From: Takakia lepidozioides
Taxonomy: Eukaryota > Streptophyta > Takakiopsida > Takakiales > Takakiaceae
Length of the DNA: 64,000 nt
Reading direction: 5' to 3'
Assembly: GCA_030704615.1 (NCBI GenBank)
Contig: CM060731.1
Location: forward strand, 87,774,756 to 87,838,755
Shown here: piece by piece, positions 43,700 to 54,720 of the stretch
Layout: each line of letters begins with the position of its first letter
Numbering within the stretch: position 1 is the first letter of the stretch
Notes under the pieces: model-generated
Told to the model about the DNA's origin: nothing
What the model saw: only the letters and a program-made list of their open reading frames with translations
The model's database searches: none
Program-made: the position numbers and the translations under genes

Positions 43700-44945
43700 T
43701 GGAATGGTCATTGTAAAACTTACTGAGGTTTTCTTATTGAAGAAGAGGTGAAAAAAAAAGGCTAGGTGAGTCATCATGAATAAGATAAATAAGATTTATT
43801 TAGGGATTCTTGCATGAACAAGAGGCAAGAAAAGTTTGGATGCTCATTGTCAAGCTATCTGACGTTTCTAGTATTTCATCCATGGTGGATGGATGATGGA
43901 TGGATGAAATATTGAAGGAGAGGTTAAAAATAATGAGGATGGGCAAGAACAAGCCCCAAAATATAACCCCTCATTGTGAAACAGGCAATGGTTTTTCGTA
44001 ATGTAGATGAGGTGAAAATTAAACAGATGGTCATCTTCAAGCTTATTTAGGCTTTGTTTGTGAAGAAGATGTGTAACAAGATGAGCGGTTTATTGTGGAA
44101 CTTGTTCAGGTTTGTGTTATTGAAGATGAGGTGAAAAAAAAACACGTGGTCATTGTGATTGCTTATATAGGGTGTGTTTGTGAAGAAGAGGTAAAAAAAA
44201 ACATTGAGCTATCCTTGTGAAACTTGTTTAGGATTCTGTTATTGAAGAAGAGGTGAAAAAAAAAGTTAAGCTCTATCATTGTCAAACTTGTTCAGGTTTC
44301 TGTTATTGAAGAAGAGGTGAAAAAAGAAATCAGATGGTCATTATGAATGTTTATTTAGGGTTTGTTTGTGAAGAATAAATTGAGCTCTCATTCTCAAACT
44401 TGTTAAGGTTTCTGTTATTGAAGAAGAGGTGAAAAAAATATTAGATGGTCATCATGAATGCTTATTTAGGGTTTGTTTGTGAAGAAGAGGTGAAAAAAAA
44501 AATTGAGCTCTATCATTGTCAAACTTCTTCAGGTTTCTGTTATTGAAGAAGAGGTGAAAAAAAAACCAGATGGTCATCATGAATGCTTATTTAGGGAATA
44601 AATTAGGGATTGTTTGTGAAGAAGAGATGAAAAAGAAACTTGAGCTCTACCATTGCAAACTTCTTCAGGTTTCTGTTATTGAAGAAGAGGTGAAAAAAAA
44701 CCAGATGGTCATCATGAATGCTTATTTAGGGTTTGTTTGTGAAGAAGAGGTGAAAAAAATTGAGCTCTATCGTTGTCAATCTTGTTCAGGTTTTTGTTGA
44801 TGAAAAAGAGGTGAATAAAAAATCAGATGTCATCATGAATAAATTAGGGTTTGTTTGTGAAGAAGAGGTGAAAAAAAAACTTGAGCTCTATCATTGTCAA
44901 ACTTCTTTAGGTTTCTGTTATTGAAGAAGAGGTGAAAAATAAAGC
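43700..44945 (+). repeat. Tandem array of about 120-bp units in the MULE-like element
   Basis: About eight imperfect units with GGTTTCTGTTATTGAAGAAG, AGGTGAAAAAAA, GGTCATCATGAATGC and TTTAGGGTTTGTTTGTGAAG. The GGTTTCTGTTATTG word recurs at about 44296, 44405, 44530, 44667, 44787 and 44909. Arrays near transposon ends can bind transposase; that role is inference. Confidence 0.85.
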
Positions 44946-45150
44946 CCGGGGCAATATTAGGGGTGGGGGCAGAAGTGGTGTGCGTCGACGCACTCAATTT
45001 TAGAGGCTCGTTAACCAAACCCGATGAAAAAATAAACTACATTTCATAACGAGACATCGCCTGCTTGTCCAGATTTAAGAACTGTGTATACATGTTCTAC
45101 AAACAAGGCAGCCCTTTCCGACATTGTGAAAAATCGCAACATATGCAATA

Positions 45151-45720
45151 CTACTCGATATTGCCAATGTCTCGTTGCAAAAGTGTCCGTACCTCACCAG
45201 CACCTAATGTCGCCTGGTGAATGATTTGGTCTCTTTTGGGATCACAATACATCCTGCGCAAAAAGATGTAGTAAAGATGCTTGCAGGGAGCCCATTTCCC
45301 TCTCTTTCCTAGAGCTTCCTCACGCATGCACACGAAGTTGGGACAGGTACACCCCGGAAAATTTCCCACCGTCACCTGATAGGCCCTGTCGTGCAAAACA
45401 GACCCAGATTTAAAGTATAAACCCGTCCATACCCAGGTGAAGGTACTTCCATAGTTCCTGTTACCCGAGCCTGAAGTAGTCTGGCCGATTCCACTTTCGC
45501 ATCGTGATCAGGCCCCGAAGCCACCTGATGCACTGTTTTGCCATTCCTTCTTGTGGGATGTGAAGTTGTCTGGAGGAGGCACCATAGCAGCAAGGCCACC
45601 AAGAGTCGACGCCACAGATCGGTGTAGACGAAAGCCGGCGTCCTCCAACTTGCCCATCTCCAGTTCGTCAATGATCATCCTGAAATCATGATTATGAAAA
45701 AATTGAGTGTGTTGACGCAC
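45151..45720 (-). pseudogene. MULE transposase C-terminal remnant with SWIM zinc finger
   Basis: Frame 45396-45151 reads VTVGNFPGCTCPNFVCMREE and GKWAPCKHLYYIF: a CxC...CxH SWIM zinc site (C16, C18, C38, H40 of that frame), the hallmark of the C-terminal region of MULE/FAR1-type transposases. Upstream pieces (45671-45372 and 45720-45508) are in other frames and end near NFTSHKKEWQN. The DDE core is absent. Confidence 0.65.
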
Positions 45721-45880
45721 TCAGTTCTCGGGGGGGGGGGGGGAGATGGGGGGGTTTTGGGTTTCCCCCAAAACCCGTCGGGTACCCGGGGTGAAAATCC
45801 GGACCCGCACCTGTCGTCGATGATCATCCTAAAATCATGATCATGAAGAAATTGAGTGCGTTGACGCACTCAGTTCTCCC
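45665..45880. repeat. Direct duplication with palindromic GTGCGT...ACGCAC core
   Basis: 45668-45730 and 45818-45880 are near-identical (GATCATCCTRAAATCATGAT, then GAGTGYGTTGACGCACTCAG). The core GAGTGCGTTGACGCACTC is a palindrome; another copy (GTGCGTCGACGCAC) is at 44979. A 12-G run (45730-45743) follows the first copy. Confidence 0.7.
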
Positions 45881-45896
45881 GGGGAGGAGAGGGAAC

Positions 45897-46770
45897 CCCC
45901 TTTTTTTTTTTGGTTATCATACAATCTGTCACGATGAGATGTCGCCGGGAGCTGGCAAGCTACTTGAAAGCCTCGGGGATGCGGATTATCAAGACCTAGA
46001 ACTGTGTCAACAGCCTATATCTGACGAAAGGGGATTGCCCAGGGCAGAAGGTGGGTTTCAAATACTTCGTTTTTATGCCTTCTTTGTTGAAGTTCCACTG
46101 TACTGACTGTTATGAAGTCATGTTGTTCGCACTGCCTGAATTGAGTGCAAGGCAGATGGCAAACACTTGTTTGGTATGGAAGGAGATGCAGATATTTTCA
46201 CTGGCCTCCTCGCCGAGTTGCAAGGGGCGCGTCTACCTCCAATGTCAAGGATGTCACTGCGCAAATTGATATCCTCGACGGTGACGACAAAGACCTGGAC
46301 AATGACTTTTCATGTGAGTAAGTTCATTTTCTGTCTATTTGATCCCTGTGTATATGCTCTGTCGCATCCCCTTCTGTTGTCTGATTGTTACCCAAATGGT
46401 GCATTTCTGATTGCAGGAATGTGAACGCACTCCCGTGGCCCCTGTCTTCCATATACTTGAGGGACTTGTGCTGGAGCCTACCTCCTAATTATGTCCTTCC
46501 CGATTACGCGGAAGACATTGCTCGTGTGCAAGCAACTGTGCTTTCTCCCCTACCTTTGCATTGGAGTTCCAGGAAGACGCTCAGGCACCTTTTCATAGAT
46601 ATACCACCTACAGATGTACTTGAGGACATTCATTTATGGAACATGAGGGGACACACTCTCCGTTTTCCATTGCACCACCATTTCTCTTCCCACCATCTGT
46701 TGTAATGAGCACGGACTACAATGAAATTCACATCCCTGAATTGAAACATTCTCTCCCCCGCGTCCTGCGA
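45897..46770 (+). other. Open region carried by the MULE-like element, possible captured gene piece
   Basis: Plus frames include ALPELSARQMANTCLVWKEM (about 46120-46185), which vaguely resembles an F-box (LP..L....VCK.W), and LCWSLPPNYVLPDYAEDIAR (46470-46530). A GTGAGT donor-like site is at 46313 and a TTGCAG acceptor-like site at 46417. If real, this would be a captured host gene fragment; support is weak. Confidence 0.3.
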
Positions 46771-47215
46771 ATTTGAAAGTGTTTTCACTTTAATCATTGC
46801 TCTCAAATTCAACCGTGTGCATTCAATAAAAGTTTTTCAACAAAGATGAATATGTGCATAGTCCAGTAGACAGTCATTCGACATATGCCATCACACCAAT
46901 ATTTGGTTGGATGGATTGAGGATGAATGTTTTTGGATGGATGAACCCATGGATGATGTCAGTGCGCAGTATCATGCACAGGGGCGGGATGGCGAGGTTCA
47001 CTGTCGGGGTTGAGGTGGGTCCCTAAGGCTAACAAGGGTTAGGGTTTCTGTTTGGGGTTGTAGGGTTAATATGGATGAAGACGTGTTTCTGCGGTAATGG
47101 ATCCTCTTCCACGGAAATAGATGCCGCATCTTTCCCAAAATCATGTCACGTGTCCTGGGCTCACGCCAGGCTCCTGGGCTCATGTGGCTAGGCTCACACT
47201 CTAGCATCCCCCACT
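46771..47215. other. Right end of the MULE-like element
   Basis: No coding seen; contains the right inverted repeat and ends at the target duplication. Confidence 0.6.
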
Positions 47216-47224
47216 TTGCTCTAG

Positions 47225-48637
47225 CTGGGCAAGCCTATCCACCATGCCTTGGTCATGACCTTGACCTTGACCTTGACCTTGTGCTCCTTGGTTTTGGTTA
47301 CGACCTCCACCACGACCTCTGCCTCCTCTACCTCTCTGGACTACATTGCCTCGTCCTCGGCCACCATTGTTTCCTTGGAACTGGCCTGGCCGTAGCTCAG
47401 GATGCAAGTCATAACAATGGGCATCTTCATGCCCATACTTGCCACAATGCCCACACTGTAGTTGTGTAGGCTGTGCCTGTGTCGGCCCTTTACCTCTCTC
47501 CGGGCAATCTCTCTTAACATGGGGTCCTCCACAATCCCAACATGTCACACCCGACTGTTGTTGGCCTAAGAATGAAGGAAGTGACCTCTGCAATTGAGAT
47601 CCTCTCTGTCCTTCCCTGGGCTTCGCCTGAGCCCCCTTGTTGCCTTGAGCACGTTGGGGTAGTGGTTGTTGTTGGCTAGGAGCCCCACTTCGTTGTGTCT
47701 CCTTACCAAACCCCACCATGACAACTCGTTCCTCCACCATATTGAGCTCTATCCGCTCTGCCAGCAAAAACACGTTTGCGAAGGTGGGTTGGTCCACTTA
47801 TAGGAGAGTTGCATCCCGCACCCTTCTCCTCAGCTCCTTGTCCAATATCCCATACCAGAATTGGACTGCTTGAGCTTCCGTAACCCCTTGGGTTACATTT
47901 ATCAATCGCCTCATGCGCGTGTAAGCCTCCCTCAAACTCTCAGCAGGCTTGCGCTGGAACTCTTGCAAGCTCCGCAATTTCTCCGTCCTTATCCACTGGT
48001 AGTTTCTCCTCAACTCCTCGAAGAACTCCACAACTGGGTTAAAGGCAGGCACGGGTGTTGGTGCTGCAGTAGGAGCTTGAGTGGATTTCCCAGCTCCATC
48101 TTTACTTGTCCCACTACTAGTGCTTGCAGTTGGGGATGTTGGTGTAGCTGCTGGTATCGCCGCTGCCTTTGTGCCTCTAGTGATGGAGACATAGTCAAGT
48201 GACCAATATTGTCGCCACTCCTCAATCTCCACCTCATTTCCCCGTCTAAACTCCTGGTAGTCATCCATAGGTGGTCCCTCAAGGTGCTAAAACAGCCCAT
48301 TCCACGCCATAAAAGACGTAAACAGTTGTGGATTGCGCATCTGCTGCAAATCACACCAACTATCAAACTCCTGTATGAAATCATCAAGCTCGATGGTGTC
48401 CACAGCTCCCGAGTACCGACGTGGCCCCTTGGTAGCTCCATACATTTCCTCCATCGTATCCCACAACAATGGCACGGAAATGGCTTGCACCCTCGGCGAG
48501 AATCCTTCTAACTCTGAGTCTGAACCTTCCTCAGAAGACACTGAAGGTGAAGGTGGCCTAAACCGCACACCTCGTCTTGTATACCCATTAGTATCGCTGG
48601 TGCTCGTACCGGCACTCTCCTCAGCAACTGGTGGCAC
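47225..48637 (-). pseudogene. gag: gag of copy C
   Basis: Starts MPPVAEESAGTSTSD at 48637. Capsid region: LLWDTMEEMYGATKG, DDFIQEFDSWCDLQQM, EEWRQYW, SLREAYTRMRRLINV, ILDKELRRRVRD. Nucleocapsid: CWDCGGPHVKRDC and CGHCGKYGHEDAHC, then an RGRGG-rich tract and DRLAQLEQ, where the MULE-like element interrupts it. The frame is continuous except for two in-frame stops: TAG at 48287-48289 (CAG in copy A) and TAA at 47798-47800 (CAA in copy A). Confidence 0.92.
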
Positions 48638-51335
48638 CTCGGTGATGAAAACTCACACTCAAACCGGCTATCAGCTTGTCTCTAATCACCCTTTCCACGA
48701 GGTAACCGGGTAGAGAACCTGTTGCGGCTTATGGTTTGGAATACTAGGTTCCTATTCTGAACCTGCACCTGCACCTGCATCCACCGCAGGCACTCCTATG
48801 GTCTGCTGGTCATCAACCCAGCCTCACCATAAGAGAAACAATGATGGTCTGCTGGTCATCACCCCAGCCTCACCACCGACAGCACGCTCTAGGATTGGCC
48901 GGCCACAATATTTCCGGCACAACCACCTATAAAAGCAAGCGCCCAAACCAAACTAGCATGGCGCACAGTCAAGCATGCATGTGTGGGAGGAGGATCTAAA
49001 CACAGGAAACTCAAACAACAACACCTCCCACAGCTTAAATCAATTGATCTCCTTGCGGCTTTAATAAACCTGCAAGATGGCCAAGTCTCTATCCAAACCA
49101 GCTCTGCCTCCGCTTACGGAAAAGCTTTGGCCTACAAGAATGATGGAAGACTATAGAGAAGAGAAGCTAAAGCAATCTTTAAGCCCATAATGCTCTTATC
49201 CCAGTACTTCCCCTATCTTCACACTCACTCTTGCTTGAGCAATGAACAAGACTATCCTTAAAGAACCTCTCAAATAACTCTCAAGAGCCCTCAAATTATT
49301 GCCATGAACTTTTTGAAATCTGCCCTCAATCAGCTTCTCACATAGACCCACCGAGGTTCAAGAAGTTCGCAAACTTGGACTCCAAACAATCCACCAAAAG
49401 GCCCTAAGCGCCCGACAATTAGTGGCCTCCAAGGTCTCCAACCAGCCCTCACAATGGCTCCACAAGCTTGCCCAATATGGCCTCCAAGGACCTCCAACAG
49501 TCCTCCAACAGCCCTTAAGAAGCTCCTCAAATCTGCAATGTATTGGCCTCCAAGGACCTCCAACAGTCCTCCAACAGCCCTTAAGAAGCTCCTCAAATCT
49601 GCCAAGTATTGGCCTCCAAGGACCTCCAACAGTCCTCCAAAGAGCTCTTAGAAAGTTCTATAAGTCTGCCCAATGTGGGCCTCCAAGGACCTCCAATCGT
49701 CCTCCAACCAGCCCTCACAAGGCTCCACAGGCCTGCAAAACATTGGCCTCGAAGGACCTCAAATAGTCCTTCAAACAACCCCAAACAGGCTCCACAAACC
49801 TGCAAGATATTGGCTTCAATAGACTCCAAATAGTCCTCAAGCAGGCCCCAATACCTGCAAAATATTGGTCTCAATAGACCCCAAACAGTCCTCAAGCAGG
49901 CCCCAATACCTGCAAGATATTGGCCTCAATAGACCCCAAATAGTCCTCAAAGCAGGCCCCATAAGGCTCCAAAAATATCCATAGACAGTCGATTTTTCAT
50001 CCGTCACTGACCAAATTTCATCCAAATCCGTGATTTCTCATCCGCAGGTCCGATACTTCATCCGCCACGATAGTTCATCCGTCGGTGCGATATTTCATCC
50101 ACCGGCACGATTTCATCCGATGGCACGATAGTTCATCCGCTGCCACGATTTCATCCGCTGACGCAGTTTCATCCGTCGCCACGATTTTTCATCCGATAGC
50201 GTGATAGTTCATCTGCTGACAAGATTTCATCCGCTGGAGCAGTTTCATCCGTCGCCGCAATTTTTCATCCGATAGCGCGATAGTTCATCCGCTGACGAGA
50301 TTTCATCTGCTAGCGCAGTCTCATCCATCGCCGCGATTTTTCATCCGATAGCGCGATAGTTCATCCACTGACGAGATTTCATCCTCGGGCGTAGTTTCAT
50401 CCACTGCAACCGATTCTCATCCAAGAGCGCCAAGTTTCATCCACTGGTTCAATAGTTCATCCGATTGGACAATGGTGGTGCTCCCAACTCTGGGGCAATG
50501 TTCCCACGTGTTCCTATGCGTTCCCACGAGTTCCCAAGTGTTCTCACGCGTTCCCTCGAGTTCCCAAGGAGTTCACACCCGTTCCCAAGTGTTCCCACGC
50601 GTTCTCAAGCTAGGGTTTGCGCCGCTTTGCCTCTGCGATTGCTGCAACGAGCTATGGCTTCTATGGAGCAACCAGAGGTGCTGTTCTTGGTTTCTTGAGC
50701 CTCAATAATAGACCACAAAGAGTGCCTCTAACTCCCTGAGCAGGCTATTTGTCACATAACAAGCTCTCTTTCTCTATAGAACTTATTGAAACAAACATAG
50801 AACAAGCTATTGAGCTTTCTATGGCATACCCTCTTCTAGCCATCGCATGTACTCATAGTGCTTCCTTCCATGGCCATAGTGCTCCTAATCCAGACCTGCA
50901 CTTGCCACTTCCATAGACATGTTTTTCCCAAGCTTGGGATTGAAACCCCAACTCAAAGCATGCTCTACAAATACACTATTCTACCCCAAAGAGAAATCAG
51001 ATGTCTACCTCCACTCATAGATTGAAGTTGAAGACTCCCACAAGCTGAAACCATGCTCCACACATGCACCGCTTGCTTCCTTAACACCCGAGCTCTTCTT
51101 GAACTCCTCAAACCCTGCAACACTTGCAGAACAAGAACTTCTTCACAAGCTCTCAAACTTTCCAATGGGGCTCTCCTTGAAGACCTCCTATTGTACATAA
51201 ACACCACAAGGCTTTCTTCTTGCAAACCCTACAACACCTTGTATCTTAAGAGCTATCTATCAAGCTCTCTTCCACACACAAGTGCTAACTATGCTAACAC
51301 CTTGCACTCATAGATGTAAGTAGGTCTTCTTCTAG
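48638..51335 (-). mobile_element. Copy C leader with tandem arrays
   Basis: Untranslated leader between 5' LTR and gag. Two arrays: about 65-bp units GGCCTCCAAGGACCTCCAAC (49440-49975) and about 70-bp units with TTTTTCATCCGATAGCG and TTCATCCGCTGACG (50035-50465). A TTCCCACGCGTTC-like run follows (50500-50600). 51000-51335 resembles 9570-9830 in reverse. No canonical TGG primer site follows the LTR (it reads CTAGAAGAAGACC). No protein seen. Confidence 0.65.
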
Positions 51336-51594
51336 TGATACGGAAATGGTCTCCATCTCAAGTACTAGAGCTATGGCGGCGAGAGAGGCCTCGGGAGGCT
51401 CGACTAGAAGAAGACGAGCCTGCCTACGTCTCACGTGGAGATAACCTCCCCACGTCCCAAGTGAGGTTCGCCACCTCACTTGGCACATGGAACCAAATGA
51501 AGTCCCAATGCCAACAAAATATAAATATAAATATATAATGTCCTAATTAGCTAGAAATAACTATTTCTAACTAATCACAAACAAAACCATGACA
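51336..51594 (-). repeat. 5' LTR of copy C, shortened
   Basis: Matches 37277-36930 closely, ends CCGTATCA, but lacks about 85 bp (after TTGAGATGGAG) and the first 86 bp of the 3' LTR. The hairpin array begins immediately beyond it. Confidence 0.75.
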
Positions 51595-51624
51595 TGGCGG
51601 TCACGCCGGAAAATAAATAAATAA

Positions 51625-53670
51625 GCGACCGCCAGCATTGGCGGTCGCTACATTTAGAGAGATATTAAGAATTGAAGCGACCGCCAGTAATGGCGGTCGC
51701 TTCATTTCGAAAGAAATGGAAATAAAATCGTAAAATAATTACAGCGACCGCCAGTAATGGCGATAGCTTCATTTTCAAAACAATTAAAATAAAGCGACCG
51801 CCAGTATTGGCGGTCGCTTCCTTTTCAAAACAAATAAAATAAAAGCGACCGCTAGTAATGGCGGTCGCTTCATTTTCAAAACAATTAAAAGAAAAACGAC
51901 CGCCAGTCATGGCGGTCGCTCCATTTCCAACAAAATTTTAATAAAAGCGACCGCCAGTAGTGGTGGTCGCTGGATTTACAAAATTAAAACAATTGCGGCG
52001 ACCGCCCATAATGGCGCCCGCTCGATTTTCGTCCAAAAAACAGAAAATCGAGTGCCAATAATGGCGGTCACTTCATTTTCAATTTTTTAAAAATAAAAGC
52101 AACCGCCACTAATGGCGGTCGCTGCAATTACAAAAAGAAAACAATTGCGGCGACCGCCGTAATGGCGGTCACTTGATTTTCCTCCGAAAAACAGAAAATC
52201 GACCGCCGATAATGACGGTCGCTTCATTTTCAAAAAAAATAAAATAAAAGCGACCACCACTAATGGCGGTCGCTGCAATTACAAAAAACAACAATAGCGG
52301 CGACCGCCCCTAATGGCGGTCGCTCTATTTTCCTCCAAAAAACCAAAAAGCGACCGCAAGTAACGGCGGTCGCTTCATTTTCAAAATAATTAAAATAAAA
52401 GCGACCCCGAGTAATGGCGGTCGCTGCATGTACCAAAAATATATCCCCCCCCCCCATTCGTCGCTCCACGCGCAGAACAGACCTCCTAGAAGCGACCGGC
52501 ACCTTCGCGGTCGCTCCATTTAAATAAATAAAAAAAACGACCGCCAGTAATGGTGGTCGCTCCATTTCCAAAAATAAAAAAATAAAAGCGACCGCCAGTA
52601 ATGGCGGTTGCTGCATTTTAAAAATCAACAATTACAACGACCATCAAAAATGGCGGTCGCTGCATTTTGTAAAAACAAAAACTGCCAGTAATGGAAGTGA
52701 GGGGAGAATGATTCGGAGCTTATATCCCCCCCCCCCCGCCTCATTCCTCGCTCCACGCGCAAGGCAGACCTCGTAGAAGCGACCGCCACCTTGGCGGTCG
52801 CTCCATTTAAAAACAAAAAAAATGGACCACCACAAATGGCGATCGCTCCATTTTGCAAAAAAAAAAAAAAAAAAAACGACCGCCAGTAATGGCGATCGCT
52901 GCATTTACAAAAACAAAAAAAACTTCAAGCGACCGCCAGTAATGGAAGTGAGGGGAGAATGAGTCCGAGCTTATATGCCCCCCTCCCCCCGCCTCACTTC
53001 TGGCTCCATGCGAAGGGCACACCTCGTAAAAGCGACCGCCACCTTGGCGGTCGCTCCATTTCGCAAAAAAATAAAATAAAAAGCGACTGCCAGTAATGGC
53101 GGTCGCTGCATTTACAAAATAAAAAAAAATCTTCAAGCGACCGCCAGTAATGGAAGTGAGGAGAGAATGAGTCCGAGCTTATATGCCCCCCTCCCCCCGC
53201 CTCACTCCTGGCTCTATGCGCAGGGCACACCTCGTAGAAGCGACCGCCACCTTGGCGGTCGCTCCATTTAAAAATAAAAAAAATTGACCGGCACAAATGG
53301 CGGTCGCTCCATTTCGCAAAAAAATAGAATAAAAAACGACCGCCAGTAATGGCAATCGCTGCATTTTAAAAAAGAACAATTACAACGACCGCCAATAATG
53401 GCAATCGCTGCATTTACCAAAAAAAATAAAATCTTCAAGCGACCGCCAGTAATAGAAGTGAGGGGAGAATGAGTCCGAGCTTATATGCCCCCCTCCCCCC
53501 GTCTCACTCCTCGCTCCATGCGCAGGGCACACCTCGTAGAAGCAACCGTCACCTTCGCGGTCGCTCCATTGAAAAATCCCAAAAAAACAACCGCAAAATA
53601 TGGCGGTCGATCCATTTTCCAAAATTACAAAGAATAAAAACAAATGCGACCGTCAATGATGTCGGTTGCT
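51625..53670. repeat. Array 1 of GCGACCGCC/GGCGGTCGC hairpins
   Basis: About 36 short palindromes, mostly GCGACCGCC, a 5-6 base loop (AGTAAT commonest) and GGCGGTCGC, every 50 bp or so, separated by A/T-rich spacers such as TTCATTTTCAAAACAATTAAA. Some arms carry single changes; a few units are halves. The long minus-strand frames across the array come from the repeat period, not genes. Confidence 0.95.
52690..53580 (-). promoter_or_regulatory. TATA-bearing units repeated in array 1
   Basis: Four copies (and a fifth, degraded, near 52440) of a unit of about 110 bp. On the minus strand each has a perfect hairpin GCGACCGCCAAGGTGGCGG.., then GAGGTGTGCCC, a C/G-rich tract, GGGCATATAAGC and CTCATTCTCCCCTCACTTC. 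CATATAAGC is a good TATA box. Copies at about 52690-52800, 52942-53055, 53150-53265 and 53455-53575. The same unit is at 36735-36846. Promoter activity is inference. Confidence 0.4.
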
Positions 53671-53944
53671 GCATTAAAATAAAAATGAATGCAGAGCTGG
53701 AAGCATGGCACAATTGTTCTCCAAATCAGCGAACATAAATATGAGCAAGTGACGGTGTCTTTGGTCGACATTTTGGCTGGTATACACATGGGCAACATCT
53801 TTTATTTTCCAACACATACACAACAGCAATACAAATATTCATAGTGACAATGATCACATTGGTATTACTTCATTACAGAAATGTAAACATGTCCACTAAA
53901 ATGTGCCGATGCATGCCTACAGCTGTTTTGCTTCAATTCCTTCT
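53671..53944. other. Spacer, nothing recognised
   Basis: No frame or repeat of note between the hairpin array and the hAT relic. Confidence 0.4.
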
Positions 53945-54260
53945 ATTGCTTCGACGGCGGGACGAAGAAGATCCTAATCCTAATGCTCCGATGGGTTGAA
54001 AATCCGGGTCACCCTCGACTTCACCACCATTGCCATGATCAATGTTGGAATCGTCCTCCCTATCCGACCTATTGCCTTCACACTGGACAAAGTGGTTTTT
54101 TACCGCATAGATGCTTTAAGGCATACACCCACCCCAATGCTCTTCACACCTCTATAACCGAGGTGGGTGAGCAACCGATCCTTACGATAAGAAAGCTGTA
54201 ATCCACATAGGTTACACTCAACACTACCAGTGGCACTGACAGTGTTCGAGATTGTCATAT
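53945..54260 (-). pseudogene. hAT relic: BED-type finger joined to the C-terminal tail
   Basis: Minus strand: VECNLCGLQLSYRKDRLLTH then HLG...GVGVC is a BED-like zinc finger (CxxC...H), as found at the N-terminus of hAT transposases. Within about 100 bp it is followed by an acidic stretch ending HGNGGEVEGDPDFQP, then SSSSRRRSNRRN and a stop, matching the transposase tail at 1200-1323. The catalytic middle is missing: an internally deleted derivative. Confidence 0.6.
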
Positions 54261-54720
54261 ACCAAGGGCTTCATTCCTCCCTCATCTTCACCCAATATCC
54301 ACTCCTCTGGGCCCTAGCGATGTAAGCAACAAAAAATAGTCACCTATAAATGAACGTGTTGTGAATGTAGAGTGCAATGCGATAGCCCAACACTTCTACA
54401 CCTGTCAGCAACCCAAGTGGGTCGATGTGGGTTGTAGTGTTGAGCTTATACACAATCTACTGAAGTGGCTTTGGTGGAAGCCACAACGGCAAGAGGTGCG
54501 CACCTTCCTCTTGGGCTACACTCTCATTCAATGGAAGAGAACATCAAAAGCAACCTCAAGTGTTTGCGCCAAAAGAAGTGAGGAGCTTGGTGACGCTCCT
54601 CCCTCATATACGATCCAAGAAGGATGAAAGTGAAATGAAAGTGAAATGAATAAATAACGAACCAATAGCGCCCACCCGAAAAAAGTGGTACAACCATATT
54701 TGTTATAATTTTGAAATTAA
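54261..54720. other. Flank of the hAT relic
   Basis: A plus frame (54361-54627) has no recognised family. Probably remaining transposon or spacer DNA. Confidence 0.35.

Larger units (their letters stand above)
43517..47215. mobile_element. MULE-like DNA transposon inserted in copy C
   Basis: 3.7 kb splitting gag from pol of copy C, flanked by 9-bp target duplications, as Mutator-like elements make. Inverted repeats GTGAGCCTAGCC(G/A)C(G/A)TGAGC lie at 43529-43556 and 47170-47197 (28 bp, three mismatches), 12 and 18 bp inside the ends. Inside are a 120-bp tandem array, a transposase SWIM-domain remnant, and an unrelated plus-strand open region. The transposase catalytic DDE core was not found, so this is a non-autonomous or internally rearranged element. 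Confidence 0.8.
36930..51594 (-). mobile_element. Ty3/gypsy copy C with methyltransferase and PHD-tailed integrase
   Basis: Minus-strand element: 5' LTR (51594-51336), leader with tandem repeats, gag (48637-47225), a foreign 3.7-kb DNA transposon (43517-47215), protease-methyltransferase frame (43495-40622), reverse transcriptase (40695-39734), RNase H (39679-38921), integrase with PHD finger (38920-37622), polypurine tract and 3' LTR. Protease-RT-RNase H-integrase order is that of Ty3/gypsy. Net of the insertion it is about 11 kb. No matching target duplication was found at the outer ends (CACAA versus TGGCG), so one end may be rearranged. Stops, frameshifts and a lost integrase Asp make this copy non-autonomous. 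Confidence 0.85.

Noticed and set aside
44570-44800. 76-codon frame in the 120-bp array
   Set aside because: Internal peptide repeat follows the DNA period; repeat read-through.
51310-51335. Primer-binding site of copy C
   Set aside because: Sequence after the LTR (CTAGAAGAAGACC) lacks the usual TGG start, so I did not call a PBS.
36930-51594. Target-site duplication for copy C
   Set aside because: Outer flanks (CACAA and TGGCG) do not match; both ends are rearranged, so none is claimed.
51665-53643. Minus-strand protein frames across the hairpin array
   Set aside because: They share a repeating peptide pattern (ATAITGGRF-like) produced by the 50-bp period; no domain or start context supports genes.
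51625-53670. CRISPR array
   Set aside because: Regular palindromes with spacers look similar, but spacers are AT-rich and repetitive rather than unique, the repeats vary, and the DNA is eukaryotic with no cas genes.
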